A stretch of DNA of 32,009 nt from Anaerolineae bacterium (lineage in GTDB: Bacteria; Chloroflexota; Anaerolineae; B4-G1; SLSP01), in the NCBI GenBank assembly GCA_026645815.1, contig JAPKMR010000041.1:1-32009 (forward strand), read 5' to 3'. Below the pieces are notes generated by a model. That model was not told the origin of the DNA. It did not search any database and saw only the letters and a program-made list of their open reading frames with translations. Each line of letters starts with the position of its first letter. The stretch's first letter is position 1. A program made the position numbers and the translations under genes. Positions 8,869 to 16,558 of the stretch are shown one piece after another.

Positions 8869-10506
8869 TTAGCGTAACGCCACCACGACTCCCTCATTCG
8901 CCCGCAAAGCAAGAGCGTCGAGGGCAATATCCTCCTCACGATCCAGGTGCGTGGAAAGCATAACGCGCCCTTGCCCAAAGGCCGACAAGAGCACCTGCCG
9001 GCCTTCAGCAGCAAAGTTGAGCGCCACCAGATAGCGAGTCTCTCCTTCCTCGCGCAGGTACACGTAACAATCCACCGGAACACCTTCATCCAAGGGCCGA
9101 TAACTCCCGCTCAACAACGCCGGCGTCTCCTGACGCATTGCTAACAACTGATGATAAAGCGTGAGAATCGAGGTCGAATCCTGTGACATCAGCGCCACAT
9201 TGCGGGTCGCGTAATCAGCAGTGAAAGGCAACCAGGGTTCCACATCGGGTGGACAGAAACCCGCATTAGGAGAAGCATCCCACTGCATAGGTGTGCGACA
9301 CACGTCACGGCTGCGTTCCGCACCCAGATTTACCCCCTGCGGATCCTGAATTTTCTCCGGCGGCACGGGGACATCTGGAATGCCAATCTCATCACCGTAG
9401 TAGAGCGTGGGCGTACCACGAAGCGTTAGCAACAACATCGCCGCGACCCGCGCCTGCGCCTCGCCCCCGAAACGTGTCACCATCCGCATCCGGTCATGAT
9501 TGCCCAAGACGTAATTGGGCCAGGCAAAATCAGGCAGTGTCGCTTCCATCGCATCTACAACACCCCGCAATGTCTGCGCATCCCAGGTCATAGGCTTGAT
9601 GCCCATCCCATCCATCAAGCGGAAATTGAAGGGCAGGTGTAGACCCTCACCGTGTTCACCATAGTACTTCACCCAACGATCCAGCGGGCCCCATAGCTCA
9701 CCGATACCGCAACGATCAGGAAACTCATCCAATGTCGCGCGAATCTCGCGAATGACAGCGTGCACCTCATCCTGATCCATATTGTAAACCTGGATCAATC
9801 GGCTGAAGAGGTCATTCTCCGGCAGATTCACCGGCGCGTGCGGGTTGATTGGGTTATCGCGCAGCGCCGCGTCCTTGATGACCAAACCGATGACATCCAT
9901 GCGGAAACCATCCACACCGCGTCGCATCCAGAAGCGCAGCGTATCCAACATCGCCGCTTTGACTTCAGGATTGCGCCAGTTGAGCTCCGGCTGTTCCTTG
10001 ACGAATTGGTGCATGTAATATTGCCCGGTTGATGGGTCAAACGTCCATGCAGGGCCGCCAAAGAAACTACCCCAGTTATTGGGCGGGCTTCCATCAGGTT
10101 TAGGATCGCGCCAGATATACCAATCCCGTTTCGGGTTATCGCGACTACTGCGGCTTTCGATGAACCACTTGTGCTGATCGGAGGTATGATTGGGCACCCA
10201 ATCCACAATAATCTTCATACCCCGCGCGTGCACCGCCGCCGCCAACCGGTCAAAGGTAGCAAGGTCGCCAAAAAGAGGCTCTACGTCGCAATAATCGGCC
10301 ACGTCATAGCCAAAATCAGCCATCGGTGAAGGATAGAAAGGGCTAAGCCAAATAGCATCAACGCCCAGATGCTCCAGATAGTCCAGTTTCTCGATAATAC
10401 CCTGAAGATCACCCACCCCATTGCCGGTGGTATCCTTGAAACTACGCGGATATATCTGGTAAACAACCCCACGTTGCCACCACTTGAGTTCAGTTTTTTG
10501 GGTCAT
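8869..10506 (-). CDS. GH13 alpha-glucosidase, copy 3
   Basis: A 545-aa GH13 enzyme, first gene of the minus-strand cluster. Motifs: region I DWVPNHTSDQH (102-112), region II GFRMDVI with nucleophile Asp204 and Met203 before it, region III GIGELW with acid/base Glu270, region IV VLGNHD with Asp338. The loop that normally binds calcium (DxNxDGxGD) is here DTTGNGVGD, so two usual ligands are changed. The ATG at 10506 was chosen because AGGAG lies 7 nt upstream; the ATG six codons earlier has no Shine-Dalgarno. No signal peptide, so it is probably cytoplasmic. Together with copies 1 and 2 it should split different alpha-glucosidic linkages of imported oligosaccharides. Confidence 0.9.
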   Translation of the reverse strand: MTQKTELKWWQRGVVYQIYPRSFKDTTGNGVGDLQGIIEKLDYLEHLGVDAIWLSPFYPSPMADFGYDVADYCDVEPLFGDLATFDRLAAAVHARGMKIIVDWVPNHTSDQHKWFIESRSSRDNPKRDWYIWRDPKPDGSPPNNWGSFFGGPAWTFDPSTGQYYMHQFVKEQPELNWRNPEVKAAMLDTLRFWMRRGVDGFRMDVIGLVIKDAALRDNPINPHAPVNLPENDLFSRLIQVYNMDQDEVHAVIREIRATLDEFPDRCGIGELWGPLDRWVKYYGEHGEGLHLPFNFRLMDGMGIKPMTWDAQTLRGVVDAMEATLPDFAWPNYVLGNHDRMRMVTRFGGEAQARVAAMLLLTLRGTPTLYYGDEIGIPDVPVPPEKIQDPQGVNLGAERSRDVCRTPMQWDASPNAGFCPPDVEPWLPFTADYATRNVALMSQDSTSILTLYHQLLAMRQETPALLSGSYRPLDEGVPVDCYVYLREEGETRYLVALNFAAEGRQVLLSAFGQGRVMLSTHLDREEDIALDALALRANEGVVVALR

Positions 10507-10549
10507 GCACCTGCTCCTACTCATTATATGTCGGTATCAAGATAGAAGT

Positions 10550-10578
10550 ATTGTACCGCATTTGGCGAAATTCGGCAA
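10550..10578 (-). promoter_or_regulatory. Sigma-70-like promoter of the glycoside cluster
   Basis: On the minus strand TTGCCG (10573-10578) and TACAAT (10550-10555) are separated by exactly 17 bp. The predicted start of transcription is near 10543, giving a leader of about 37 nt before the ATG at 10506. It is the best-scoring promoter by eye in the 212-bp divergent gap with mnmA. Confidence 0.6.
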
Positions 10579-10706
10579 CTAAAGATTCCTGTGGGGTGCG
10601 TGCCAGAATGGGAGCGACAATCTCAAACATCCCTGCGGAGCAAAGAGCACCCGCCAGGCGCGTCCTCAACGGGTGAATCACAGCAAGTTTTGCCGGCGAC
10701 ATCGTG

Positions 10707-10712
10707 TATAAT
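10707..10712 (+). promoter_or_regulatory. Consensus -10 box just upstream of mnmA
   Basis: A perfect TATAAT lies 6 nt before the preferred mnmA ATG at 10719. Transcription from it would begin at or next to the start codon, so the mRNA would be leaderless or nearly so. No convincing -35 box is seen 16-18 bp upstream, so the assignment is tentative. Confidence 0.45.
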
Positions 10713-10718
10713 GCAAGT

Positions 10719-11798
10719 ATGGTCACAGAGCATGGTTCCCTGAATGCCAGGCGGGTGGTTGTAGGCATGAGCGGCGGCGTAGATAGCGCCGTCGCCGCTG
10801 CCCTGCTTCTCGAAGCCGGCTTCGAGGTTCATGGCGTAATGCTTCTGCTCTGGCAATCCGTAGAAGCCCCAGAAGGAACAGCTGCAAGTGCGCGTGCTAT
10901 CGCCGAGGCGCTCGGCATTCCGCTGCTGATACTGGATTTGCGGGAACGCTTCTTCGCGGAGGTCGTCACCCCCTGGATGAATGATTACGCGAACGGGCTA
11001 ACCCCCAATCCCTGTGTCAGCTGCAATCCCGGTCTCAAATTCGCGGCGCTCCTCGAATCTGCGGAGCAACTCGAGGCACAATGGATCGCGACTGGGCATT
11101 ATGCCCGGGTCAGCAGTGATAGCAGCGGTCTAACGAGATTACGACAGGCCTACAACCGCGAGCGGGACCAATCCTACATGCTCTACCGCCTGTCACAGCA
11201 GCAGCTCGCGCACCTCAAGTTCCCCTTGGGCGATCTCGCAGACAAGGCAGAAGTGCGCGCACATGCAGCGCGCTGGGGATTGCCCAACGCGGATCAAAGC
11301 GACAGCCAGGACCTCTGCTTCCTTAGCGGTGGAGATTATCGCACACTGCTGCGCCAGATCCACCCCCATAGCCTGCTCCCCGGACCCATCCTTGATCAAC
11401 AGGGACACATACTCGGGCAACACATTGGATTACCAAACTACACCATCGGGCAGCGTAGCGGCTTAGGACTGGCATTGGGTGTGCCACAGTATGTATTGGA
11501 GCTTCGACCCCAAGATAGTGCCCTTATTGTGGGTACGGCGGAAGCCTTGTTGCGGGAAGGTTGCTGGCTTGAAAACCTTAACTTCATCAGCGGGTTTCCG
11601 CCAGCATCCCGATTCGAAGCCGAAGTTCGCGTTCGTTATCGCGCAAGCCGCATCCCTGCCAACATTGAGATAGATAATCAGAACCAGGCGCGAATCACCT
11701 TTGCAGCCCCCCAACGCAGTATCGCACCAGGGCAATCCGTTGTCTTCTATGCAGAAGATTGCGTCCTCGGCGGCGGCATCATCAGCCTCAGGCGATAA
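10719..11798 (+). CDS. mnmA: tRNA-specific 2-thiouridylase MnmA
   Basis: A 359-aa enzyme that makes 2-thiouridine at wobble position 34 of Glu, Gln and Lys tRNAs, using ATP and a persulfide relay. The PP-loop GMSGGVDSAV (16-25) binds ATP. The catalytic pair is Cys102 (in NPCVSCN) and Cys200 (in DLCFL), matching E. coli Cys102/Cys199. The tRNA-binding ATGHYAR, QSYMLYRL and YTIGQRSGLGLA motifs are present, as is the C-terminal beta barrel (from about 285). Length is normal for the family. An upstream in-frame GTG at 10704 overlaps the TATAAT box, so the ATG at 10719 is preferred. The gene diverges from the glycoside cluster and has no obvious functional tie to it. Confidence 0.96.
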   Translation: MVTEHGSLNARRVVVGMSGGVDSAVAAALLLEAGFEVHGVMLLLWQSVEAPEGTAASARAIAEALGIPLLILDLRERFFAEVVTPWMNDYANGLTPNPCVSCNPGLKFAALLESAEQLEAQWIATGHYARVSSDSSGLTRLRQAYNRERDQSYMLYRLSQQQLAHLKFPLGDLADKAEVRAHAARWGLPNADQSDSQDLCFLSGGDYRTLLRQIHPHSLLPGPILDQQGHILGQHIGLPNYTIGQRSGLGLALGVPQYVLELRPQDSALIVGTAEALLREGCWLENLNFISGFPPASRFEAEVRVRYRASRIPANIEIDNQNQARITFAAPQRSIAPGQSVVFYAEDCVLGGGIISLRR

Positions 11799-11902
11799 AA
11801 ACCAATCCCCATTCTTCCATTAGTTCCAGGAGTGGTACAGCTCGAGACTAAGGGAAAACAAGCTTGTACCTGCATCATAAAGCAACACAGATGGATCCGT
11901 TT

Positions 11903-11930
11903 TTGCTTTCCACGGCAAAGAGGGTAGAAT
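11903..11930 (+). promoter_or_regulatory. Possible promoter of the REC-GAF-cyclase gene
   Basis: TTGCTT (11903-11908) and TAGAAT (11925-11930) are 16 bp apart, giving a predicted start near 11937 and a 30-nt leader. A second AT-rich box, TATAAA (11950-11955), lies closer to the ATG but lacks a -35 partner. Confidence 0.4.
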
Positions 11931-11966
11931 CACTTCCAGGAAGCATGAATATAAATAGAGTGAGCT

Positions 11967-13496
11967 ATGAATTTATCGAAATCTAACACTGCACTGCGCA
12001 TTCTTGTTGTAGACGATAACCCCGATATTCGGGAGTTCATCCACAAATCCGTGTTGGAACCGGCAGGCTACACAGTTATCACTGCTGAGGATGGCCTTCA
12101 GGGAATGCAGAAGGCGCGCCTCGAACGCCCGGATTTGATCCTTTTGGATTATGAGATGCCCAAAATGAACGGCATCGAGATGCTACGCGCGCTCAAGGAA
12201 CAAAATATCACCATTCCCGTCATTCTGGTTACCTCTTATGGCTCAGAATCCGTAGCAGTAGAAGTGTTTCGTCTCGGCGTGCGGGACTACATTCCCAAAC
12301 CTTTTGCCCTGGATGATCTGCTAGACTCAATCGAACGCGTACTTCACGCGGTCAAGCTAGAACAGGAGCGAGATAATCTGCTCAATGAGTTGCGCATCGC
12401 TAACACACAGCTGACCCAACGCGTTCAAGAGCTTGACACACTCTACCAGGTCAGCAAATCTGTGACCTCCTTACGAGAACGCGACACGTTGCTCGAGCGC
12501 ATTGTGGATGCCGCACTGTATTTGACAGGCGCAATGGATGGAGCACTCATTATGCTCGATCCGGTAACCAGTTTACCGACCGCTCGCGTCAGCCGCATCC
12601 GTTCCGGCGCAAGTGTTGAAACACCTGCGGAAGATCCCAACATGCTGACACAATCTCAGAGTCTAATGATGGCAGCGCCCATTCAAATCGGCAATAAAAC
12701 CCTGGGGGCGCTGACCGTCAGCAACAAACGCAGTCGGGAGACCCTTGACAAGCACGACCAGCGTCTGCTACGCATGCTGAGTGATTACGCCGCCATCGCC
12801 ATTGAAAACACACGCCTCCTGGCAGAGGTAGAAGCGCAACGCGAGCGCGAAAAGCGGGAGATCAGGCAGCTTTTTGAGCACTACGTTTCCCCGCCCGTGG
12901 TGGAACGCATCCTCCAGCAACCGGAAAGCGTCCGCCCCGGCGGGCAGCGCCAAACCATCACCGTGCTGTTTGCTGATCTGCGTGGCTTCACCACCTTCTC
13001 TGCGAAAACTGAACCTGAGACACTCATCGCCGTGCTCAATGAACATATCGCTGTTGCTGCACAGATCATTCTGGATGAAGAAGGCACTCTCGATAAATTC
13101 ATGGGCGATGAGATTATGGCCTTCTTCAATGCGCCTTTGCCACAAAAGGAATATGCTCTGCGTGCGGTGCGAGCTGCTTCCCGCATCCTCAACGCAACCA
13201 CGCAAATTCACAAACAACTTCCGCCAGATCAACGGTTACATTTCGGCATCGGCATCAGCACTGGAGAGGCCATTGTGGGCAATGTGGGCACGACAGAGCT
13301 GGTCAACTTCACCGTGGTAGGCAAAACCGTCAATACAGCGCACACGCTGCAAGAGCTGGCGCCAGCGGGCAAGATTCTGATCTGTCAGCACACCTATGCA
13401 GCGGTGCGCGATACCTTTAGGACACAAGCATTACCGCCAGTGTCCATCAAAGGGCATACCAAACCCATACCAGTCTACGAAGTCATCAGCGAGTAA
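11967..13496 (+). CDS. Response regulator with GAF and class III adenylate/guanylate cyclase domains
   Basis: A 509-aa signalling protein. Residues about 10-126 are a receiver domain with Asp16/Asp17, phospho-acceptor Asp61 (LLDYEMP), Thr89 and Lys111. A coiled coil (126-160) leads to a GAF domain (about 160-285), a second coiled coil (285-305), then a class III cyclase domain (about 325-509). Metal-binding Asp337 (FADLRGF) and Asp381 (FMGDEIMAFF) and the purine-selecting Lys377 are present. The transition-state Asn456 is kept (KTVNTAHT), but the arginine expected four residues later is Thr460, so catalytic output may be weak or altered. It should convert phosphorylation by an unknown histidine kinase, plus a GAF ligand, into cyclic nucleotide. 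No kinase gene is adjacent; an exonuclease gene follows by 37 nt. Confidence 0.92.
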   Translation: MNLSKSNTALRILVVDDNPDIREFIHKSVLEPAGYTVITAEDGLQGMQKARLERPDLILLDYEMPKMNGIEMLRALKEQNITIPVILVTSYGSESVAVEVFRLGVRDYIPKPFALDDLLDSIERVLHAVKLEQERDNLLNELRIANTQLTQRVQELDTLYQVSKSVTSLRERDTLLERIVDAALYLTGAMDGALIMLDPVTSLPTARVSRIRSGASVETPAEDPNMLTQSQSLMMAAPIQIGNKTLGALTVSNKRSRETLDKHDQRLLRMLSDYAAIAIENTRLLAEVEAQREREKREIRQLFEHYVSPPVVERILQQPESVRPGGQRQTITVLFADLRGFTTFSAKTEPETLIAVLNEHIAVAAQIILDEEGTLDKFMGDEIMAFFNAPLPQKEYALRAVRAASRILNATTQIHKQLPPDQRLHFGIGISTGEAIVGNVGTTELVNFTVVGKTVNTAHTLQELAPAGKILICQHTYAAVRDTFRTQALPPVSIKGHTKPIPVYEVISE

Positions 13497-13533
13497 GCTA
13501 ACGACTATCGAATTCGGTGAGAGGAGCATCACA

Positions 13534-14061
13534 ATGCCTGTATTTTTCGATATCGAAACGCAGAACAGCTTCCAGGAAATTGGTGGGCGCTACCCAGAGA
13601 AGCTGCGCCTCTCAGTCGCCGTAACTTACAACACTGCCGATGCTGCTTTCCATCGCTACACTGAACAAAACGTCGCCGACCTGATCGCCGAGCTCGCGAC
13701 TGCCGACCTGGTGGTGGGATACAATCTCTACGGTTTCGACTATCCCGTGATGCAACGATATACATCACAGGTCATCCTGGCGCAGCTGCCTACCGTAGAT
13801 ATGATGCGAGAGCTGGAAAAACGCCTCGGACATCGCATTGGTCTGGATGCCGTCGCCTCCGCTACACTCAAGATCGGCAAAAGCGCGGATGGGCTACAAG
13901 CCGTACAGTGGTGGCATGAAGGCCGCATTGAAGAGCTCTTTGAATATTGCGAACAAGATGTGGAAGTCACCCGGCAACTCTATGAGTTTGGCAAAACCTA
14001 CCGCTACGTGGAATACTATGATCGTTCACGGAAGTTGCAGCGTGTAGTGGTGAACTGGTAA
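13534..14061 (+). CDS. DEDDy-type 3'-5' exonuclease (RNase H fold)
   Basis: A 175-aa single-domain protein. The DEDD catalytic set is visible: Asp6 and Glu8 in FFDIET, Asp69 in GYNLYGFDYPVM, and Asp142 with Tyr138 in YCEQDVEVT, which makes it the DEDDy subtype. Such proteins remove nucleotides from DNA or RNA 3' ends using two metal ions. The segment GLDAVASATL matches the helix found in ribonuclease D and DNA polymerase exonuclease domains. The ATG start has GAGAGGAG 7 nt upstream; the open frame extends further left but without a better start. It lies 37 nt behind the cyclase gene and 62 nt before the DUF4258 gene. It stands alone, without a polymerase or helicase domain. Confidence 0.82.
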   Translation: MPVFFDIETQNSFQEIGGRYPEKLRLSVAVTYNTADAAFHRYTEQNVADLIAELATADLVVGYNLYGFDYPVMQRYTSQVILAQLPTVDMMRELEKRLGHRIGLDAVASATLKIGKSADGLQAVQWWHEGRIEELFEYCEQDVEVTRQLYEFGKTYRYVEYYDRSRKLQRVVVNW

Positions 14062-14123
14062 GCAAAACTCCGGATAGCGCGAAGCAAAAGCGCATTGAAA
14101 CGTGAGGAATTGGGAAGACGCGC

Positions 14124-14468
14124 ATGTACATCACCGATGTGGAAGACCTTCTGGCGCGCCGCCAAACCATGCGGCTATCAGATCATGCGTTGCGAGAAAC
14201 ACATAAAGAAAGCCTGCGCGCCAGTGATATCTTTCATGCTATCTTCAACGGAAGGTTGCTGGAACATTACCCAGACCGTGAACGTGTGCTGATTGCCGGA
14301 CCGGTTCCCCAGCTGGACCTCGATATTCACGTCGTCTGTGAATACAGTGACCCGGTTGAACTTGTCGCGGTGACCATCTATATTCCCGATCGCCCCAAAT
14401 GGGTTAATGCCGTGCTCCGAACCCGAGGGCCCCAACCCAGCATTCGGCACGGTGACGCCGGAGGCTAA
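14124..14468 (+). CDS. DUF4258 domain protein
   Basis: A 114-aa protein. The DUF4258 pattern is clear: LSDHALRETHKESLRASDIFHAI near the N-terminus (HA and a basic/polar helix), then GRLLEHYPDRERVLI, HVVCEY and VTIYIPDRPKWVN. Members are often found in toxin-antitoxin-like pairs and are suspected RNases related to RelE/BrnT folds, but biochemical proof for this one is lacking. No partner antitoxin gene is recognisable next to it: the following 118 bp holds only a 29-codon open frame and a hairpin repeat. The last 14 residues (GPQPSIRHGDAGG) look like a non-conserved tail. The Shine-Dalgarno is weak. Confidence 0.75.
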   Translation: MYITDVEDLLARRQTMRLSDHALRETHKESLRASDIFHAIFNGRLLEHYPDRERVLIAGPVPQLDLDIHVVCEYSDPVELVAVTIYIPDRPKWVNAVLRTRGPQPSIRHGDAGG

Positions 14469-14510
14469 ACCCACATGGAGAAAAAGCACGGCTATACAAA
14501 GGGCATTCTA

Positions 14511-14538
14511 GAATCGCCAGGCTCCAGCCTGGCTCTTA
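14511..14538. repeat. 28-bp hairpin repeat, copy 1 (upstream of nadC-nadA)
   Basis: The sequence contains GCCAGGC (14516-14522), a 4-nt loop and GCCTGGC (14527-14533), flanked by conserved outer bases. It is nearly identical (2 differences in 28) to the element at 16515-16542, which precedes nadB. It lies about 38 bp before the nadC-nadA Shine-Dalgarno. Confidence 0.85.
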
Positions 14539-14586
14539 TTTGCCCCTCGATCGGTTTTTCCTGATCCAGATTCACGGAGGTGCGCT

Positions 14587-16509
14587 ATGTCCATAACAGT
14601 CGAACGCCTGCTCACAGCTGCGGTCCCTCTCATCGAACTGGCTCTTGCGGAGGATATCGGTCCTGGAGATGCCACCAGCCAATCCACGCTTGATGCTGCC
14701 GCGCCCTTGCACGGACGCATCGTGGCCAAGGCGCCGGGCGTCATCGCAGGCTTGCCGGTTGCTGAAGCGGTCTTCCATACCGTGGATCCTGCACTTATCT
14801 TCACAGCTCACGTCTGCGATGGGCAGGAAGTCGTCACCGGCGAGCTCGTCGCCGAGGTTAACGGTCCCGGGCCTTCACTGCTCGCCGCAGAACGCACTGC
14901 CCTCAACTTTCTGCAACGCATGTCGGGCATCGCCACCGCCACCCGCGATTTCGTGGACGCTGTGGCGACCACACGCGCTATCATACTCGATACGCGCAAG
15001 ACACTGCCGGGCTACCGGGTACTCGATAAATACGCAGTGAGCATGGGCGGCGCGCAGAATCACCGAATGGCGCTCTTTGATATGCTGATGGTGAAGGATA
15101 ATCACACCGATGGCGCCGGGGGCATCACTGCTGCCGTCGTGCGTGCCCGTACCGTGCATCCCACGCTGCCCGTCGAGGTTGAGGTGCGCACACTGGCGGA
15201 GCTGCAAGAAGCGCTTGCCATCACTCCCCCTCTCGACCGGATCATGCTTGACAACATGGACCTCGAAACGATGCGACAGGCGGTATCGCTCACCGCCGGA
15301 CGTGTGCCACTGGAAGCCTCGGGCAATGTAACGCTCAAGACAGTTGCCGCCATCGCGGGAACGGGCGTGGACTTCATTTCCACGGGCGCCATTACCCATT
15401 CCGTCATCGCCCTGGACCTGAGCATGAAGATTGCCAAACCAACCGCGGCACCCACTCTCTCCTGGGAGGAGCGCGCACGACGCGCGAAAGCCACCCTCAG
15501 CGACCGCCTGGTCATACTTGGGCATCACTATCAGCGGGATGATGTCATCCAATTCGCCGATTTCCGCGGAGACTCCCTCCAACTCGCCCGCGATGCAGTG
15601 CGAACCAATGCAGAGCACATCGTTTTCTGCGGCGTTTTCTTTATGGCAGAAGTCGCCGCGATCCTCGCGAAACCGGGGCAACACGTCTACATCCCCGATA
15701 GTGCAGCAGGCTGCTATTTGGCAGAAACCGCGGGACGCACGCAGGTTGAGCAGGCATGGCTGCACCTCGATGCGGCGCTCAGAGGAGCGGCGCTCGGAGG
15801 AGCGGCAGAGGATGAAATCACCCCCATCACCTATGTCAACTCCGACGCTGCACTCAAAGCCTTCTGTGGCAAACACGGGGGTGGCATCTGCACCTCAGGC
15901 AATGCCGCGAAGGTGCTGACGTGGGCTTTTGCGCAACGCCCCCGCGTCTTCTTCTTCCCCGATCAGCACCTGGGGCGCAATACAGCGCTCGCTCTGGGCA
16001 TCCCTGCTGAGGAAATCCTGCTCTGGACGCCCTACCGTCCCCCCAGTGCGGAGGCGATTCGCCGGGCCAAAGTCGTTCTCTGGCCTGGCGCCTGCAACGT
16101 TCACCAGCGCTTTCATCCTACAGATGTCACTGCCGTTCGGGCGCGCCATCCTGGAATCCGCGTCGTTGTCCACCCGGAATGTGATCGAAGCGTGGTTGAA
16201 TTGGCTGATAGCGCTGGTTCCACAACCCACATCATTAAGGAAATTGAGACAGCACCAGCAGGTAGCGCCTGGGCGGTGGGCACGGAGACCCGCCTGGTGC
16301 TCCGCCTACAACAGGAACATCCAGAGCAACTCATTGTGCCCCTGGCAGAACGCCCACCCTACTGCCCCGGTATGGGCACAATCACCCTGCGCAACCTCGC
16401 TGAAACGTTGGAAGCCCTCGCGCACGGTGAATTCCCCCAGCAGGTCACCGTAGAAGCGGAAACCGCGCGGTGGGCACGTGTTGCCCTGGAACGCATGCTC
16501 GAACTGTAG
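14587..16509 (+). CDS. nadC/nadA: Fused nicotinate-nucleotide pyrophosphorylase (NadC) - quinolinate synthase (NadA)
   Basis: A 640-aa polypeptide joins two consecutive NAD biosynthesis enzymes in one frame. Residues 1 to about 283 are NadC: RTALNFLQRMSGIAT, DTRKTLPGYRVLDKYAV (135-151), GGAQNHRM, VEVEVRT, IMLDNM and a C-terminal GTGVDFISTGAITHS. Residues about 291-640 are NadA: LGHHYQRDDV, GDSLQLA, and three [4Fe-4S] cysteines Cys348 (FCGVFFMAE), Cys503 (GACNVH) and Cys593 (YCPGMGTI), plus PDSAAGCYLA and TSGNAAKV. NadA condenses iminoaspartate with dihydroxyacetone phosphate to quinolinate; NadC converts that with PRPP to nicotinate mononucleotide. The fusion places the later enzyme first. 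GGAGG lies 6 nt before the ATG. nadB follows 49 nt downstream. Confidence 0.95.
   Translation: MSITVERLLTAAVPLIELALAEDIGPGDATSQSTLDAAAPLHGRIVAKAPGVIAGLPVAEAVFHTVDPALIFTAHVCDGQEVVTGELVAEVNGPGPSLLAAERTALNFLQRMSGIATATRDFVDAVATTRAIILDTRKTLPGYRVLDKYAVSMGGAQNHRMALFDMLMVKDNHTDGAGGITAAVVRARTVHPTLPVEVEVRTLAELQEALAITPPLDRIMLDNMDLETMRQAVSLTAGRVPLEASGNVTLKTVAAIAGTGVDFISTGAITHSVIALDLSMKIAKPTAAPTLSWEERARRAKATLSDRLVILGHHYQRDDVIQFADFRGDSLQLARDAVRTNAEHIVFCGVFFMAEVAAILAKPGQHVYIPDSAAGCYLAETAGRTQVEQAWLHLDAALRGAALGGAAEDEITPITYVNSDAALKAFCGKHGGGICTSGNAAKVLTWAFAQRPRVFFFPDQHLGRNTALALGIPAEEILLWTPYRPPSAEAIRRAKVVLWPGACNVHQRFHPTDVTAVRARHPGIRVVVHPECDRSVVELADSAGSTTHIIKEIETAPAGSAWAVGTETRLVLRLQQEHPEQLIVPLAERPPYCPGMGTITLRNLAETLEALAHGEFPQQVTVEAETARWARVALERMLEL
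15772..15810 (+). repeat. 15-bp tandem duplication inside the NadA part
   Basis: Two 15-bp units (15772-15786 and 15787-15801) differ by one base and are followed by a partial third. They encode the repeated residues AALRG/AALGG/AAED in a non-conserved loop between PDSAAGCYLA and TYVNSD. The frame is kept. Confidence 0.75.
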
Positions 16510-16514
16510 TGTTC

Positions 16515-16542
16515 GGATCGCCAGGCTCTAGCCTGGCTCTTA
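16515..16542. repeat. 28-bp hairpin repeat, copy 2 (upstream of nadB)
   Basis: Arms 16520-16526 and 16531-16537 (GCCAGGC/GCCTGGC) with a 4-nt loop; 26 of 28 bases match copy 1. Its 3' end runs directly into the nadB Shine-Dalgarno AAGGAGG, so an RNA hairpin here would abut the ribosome binding site. Confidence 0.85.
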
Positions 16543-16558
16543 AGGAGGCCACGTTACA

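Noticed and set aside
11835..11872. Imperfect inverted repeat with GGTACA and TGTACC after mnmA as a terminator
   Set aside because: The stem is short and interrupted with a loop of more than 20 nt, and no U tract follows.
14475..14564. 29-codon frame after the DUF4258 gene, possible antitoxin
   Set aside because: No ribosome site, no family resemblance, and it reads through the hairpin repeat 14511-14538; most likely chance.
15772..15810. Possible frameshift or assembly fault in the NadA part at the 15-bp duplication
   Set aside because: The duplication is in frame and NadA motifs are intact on both sides, so it is a benign loop expansion.
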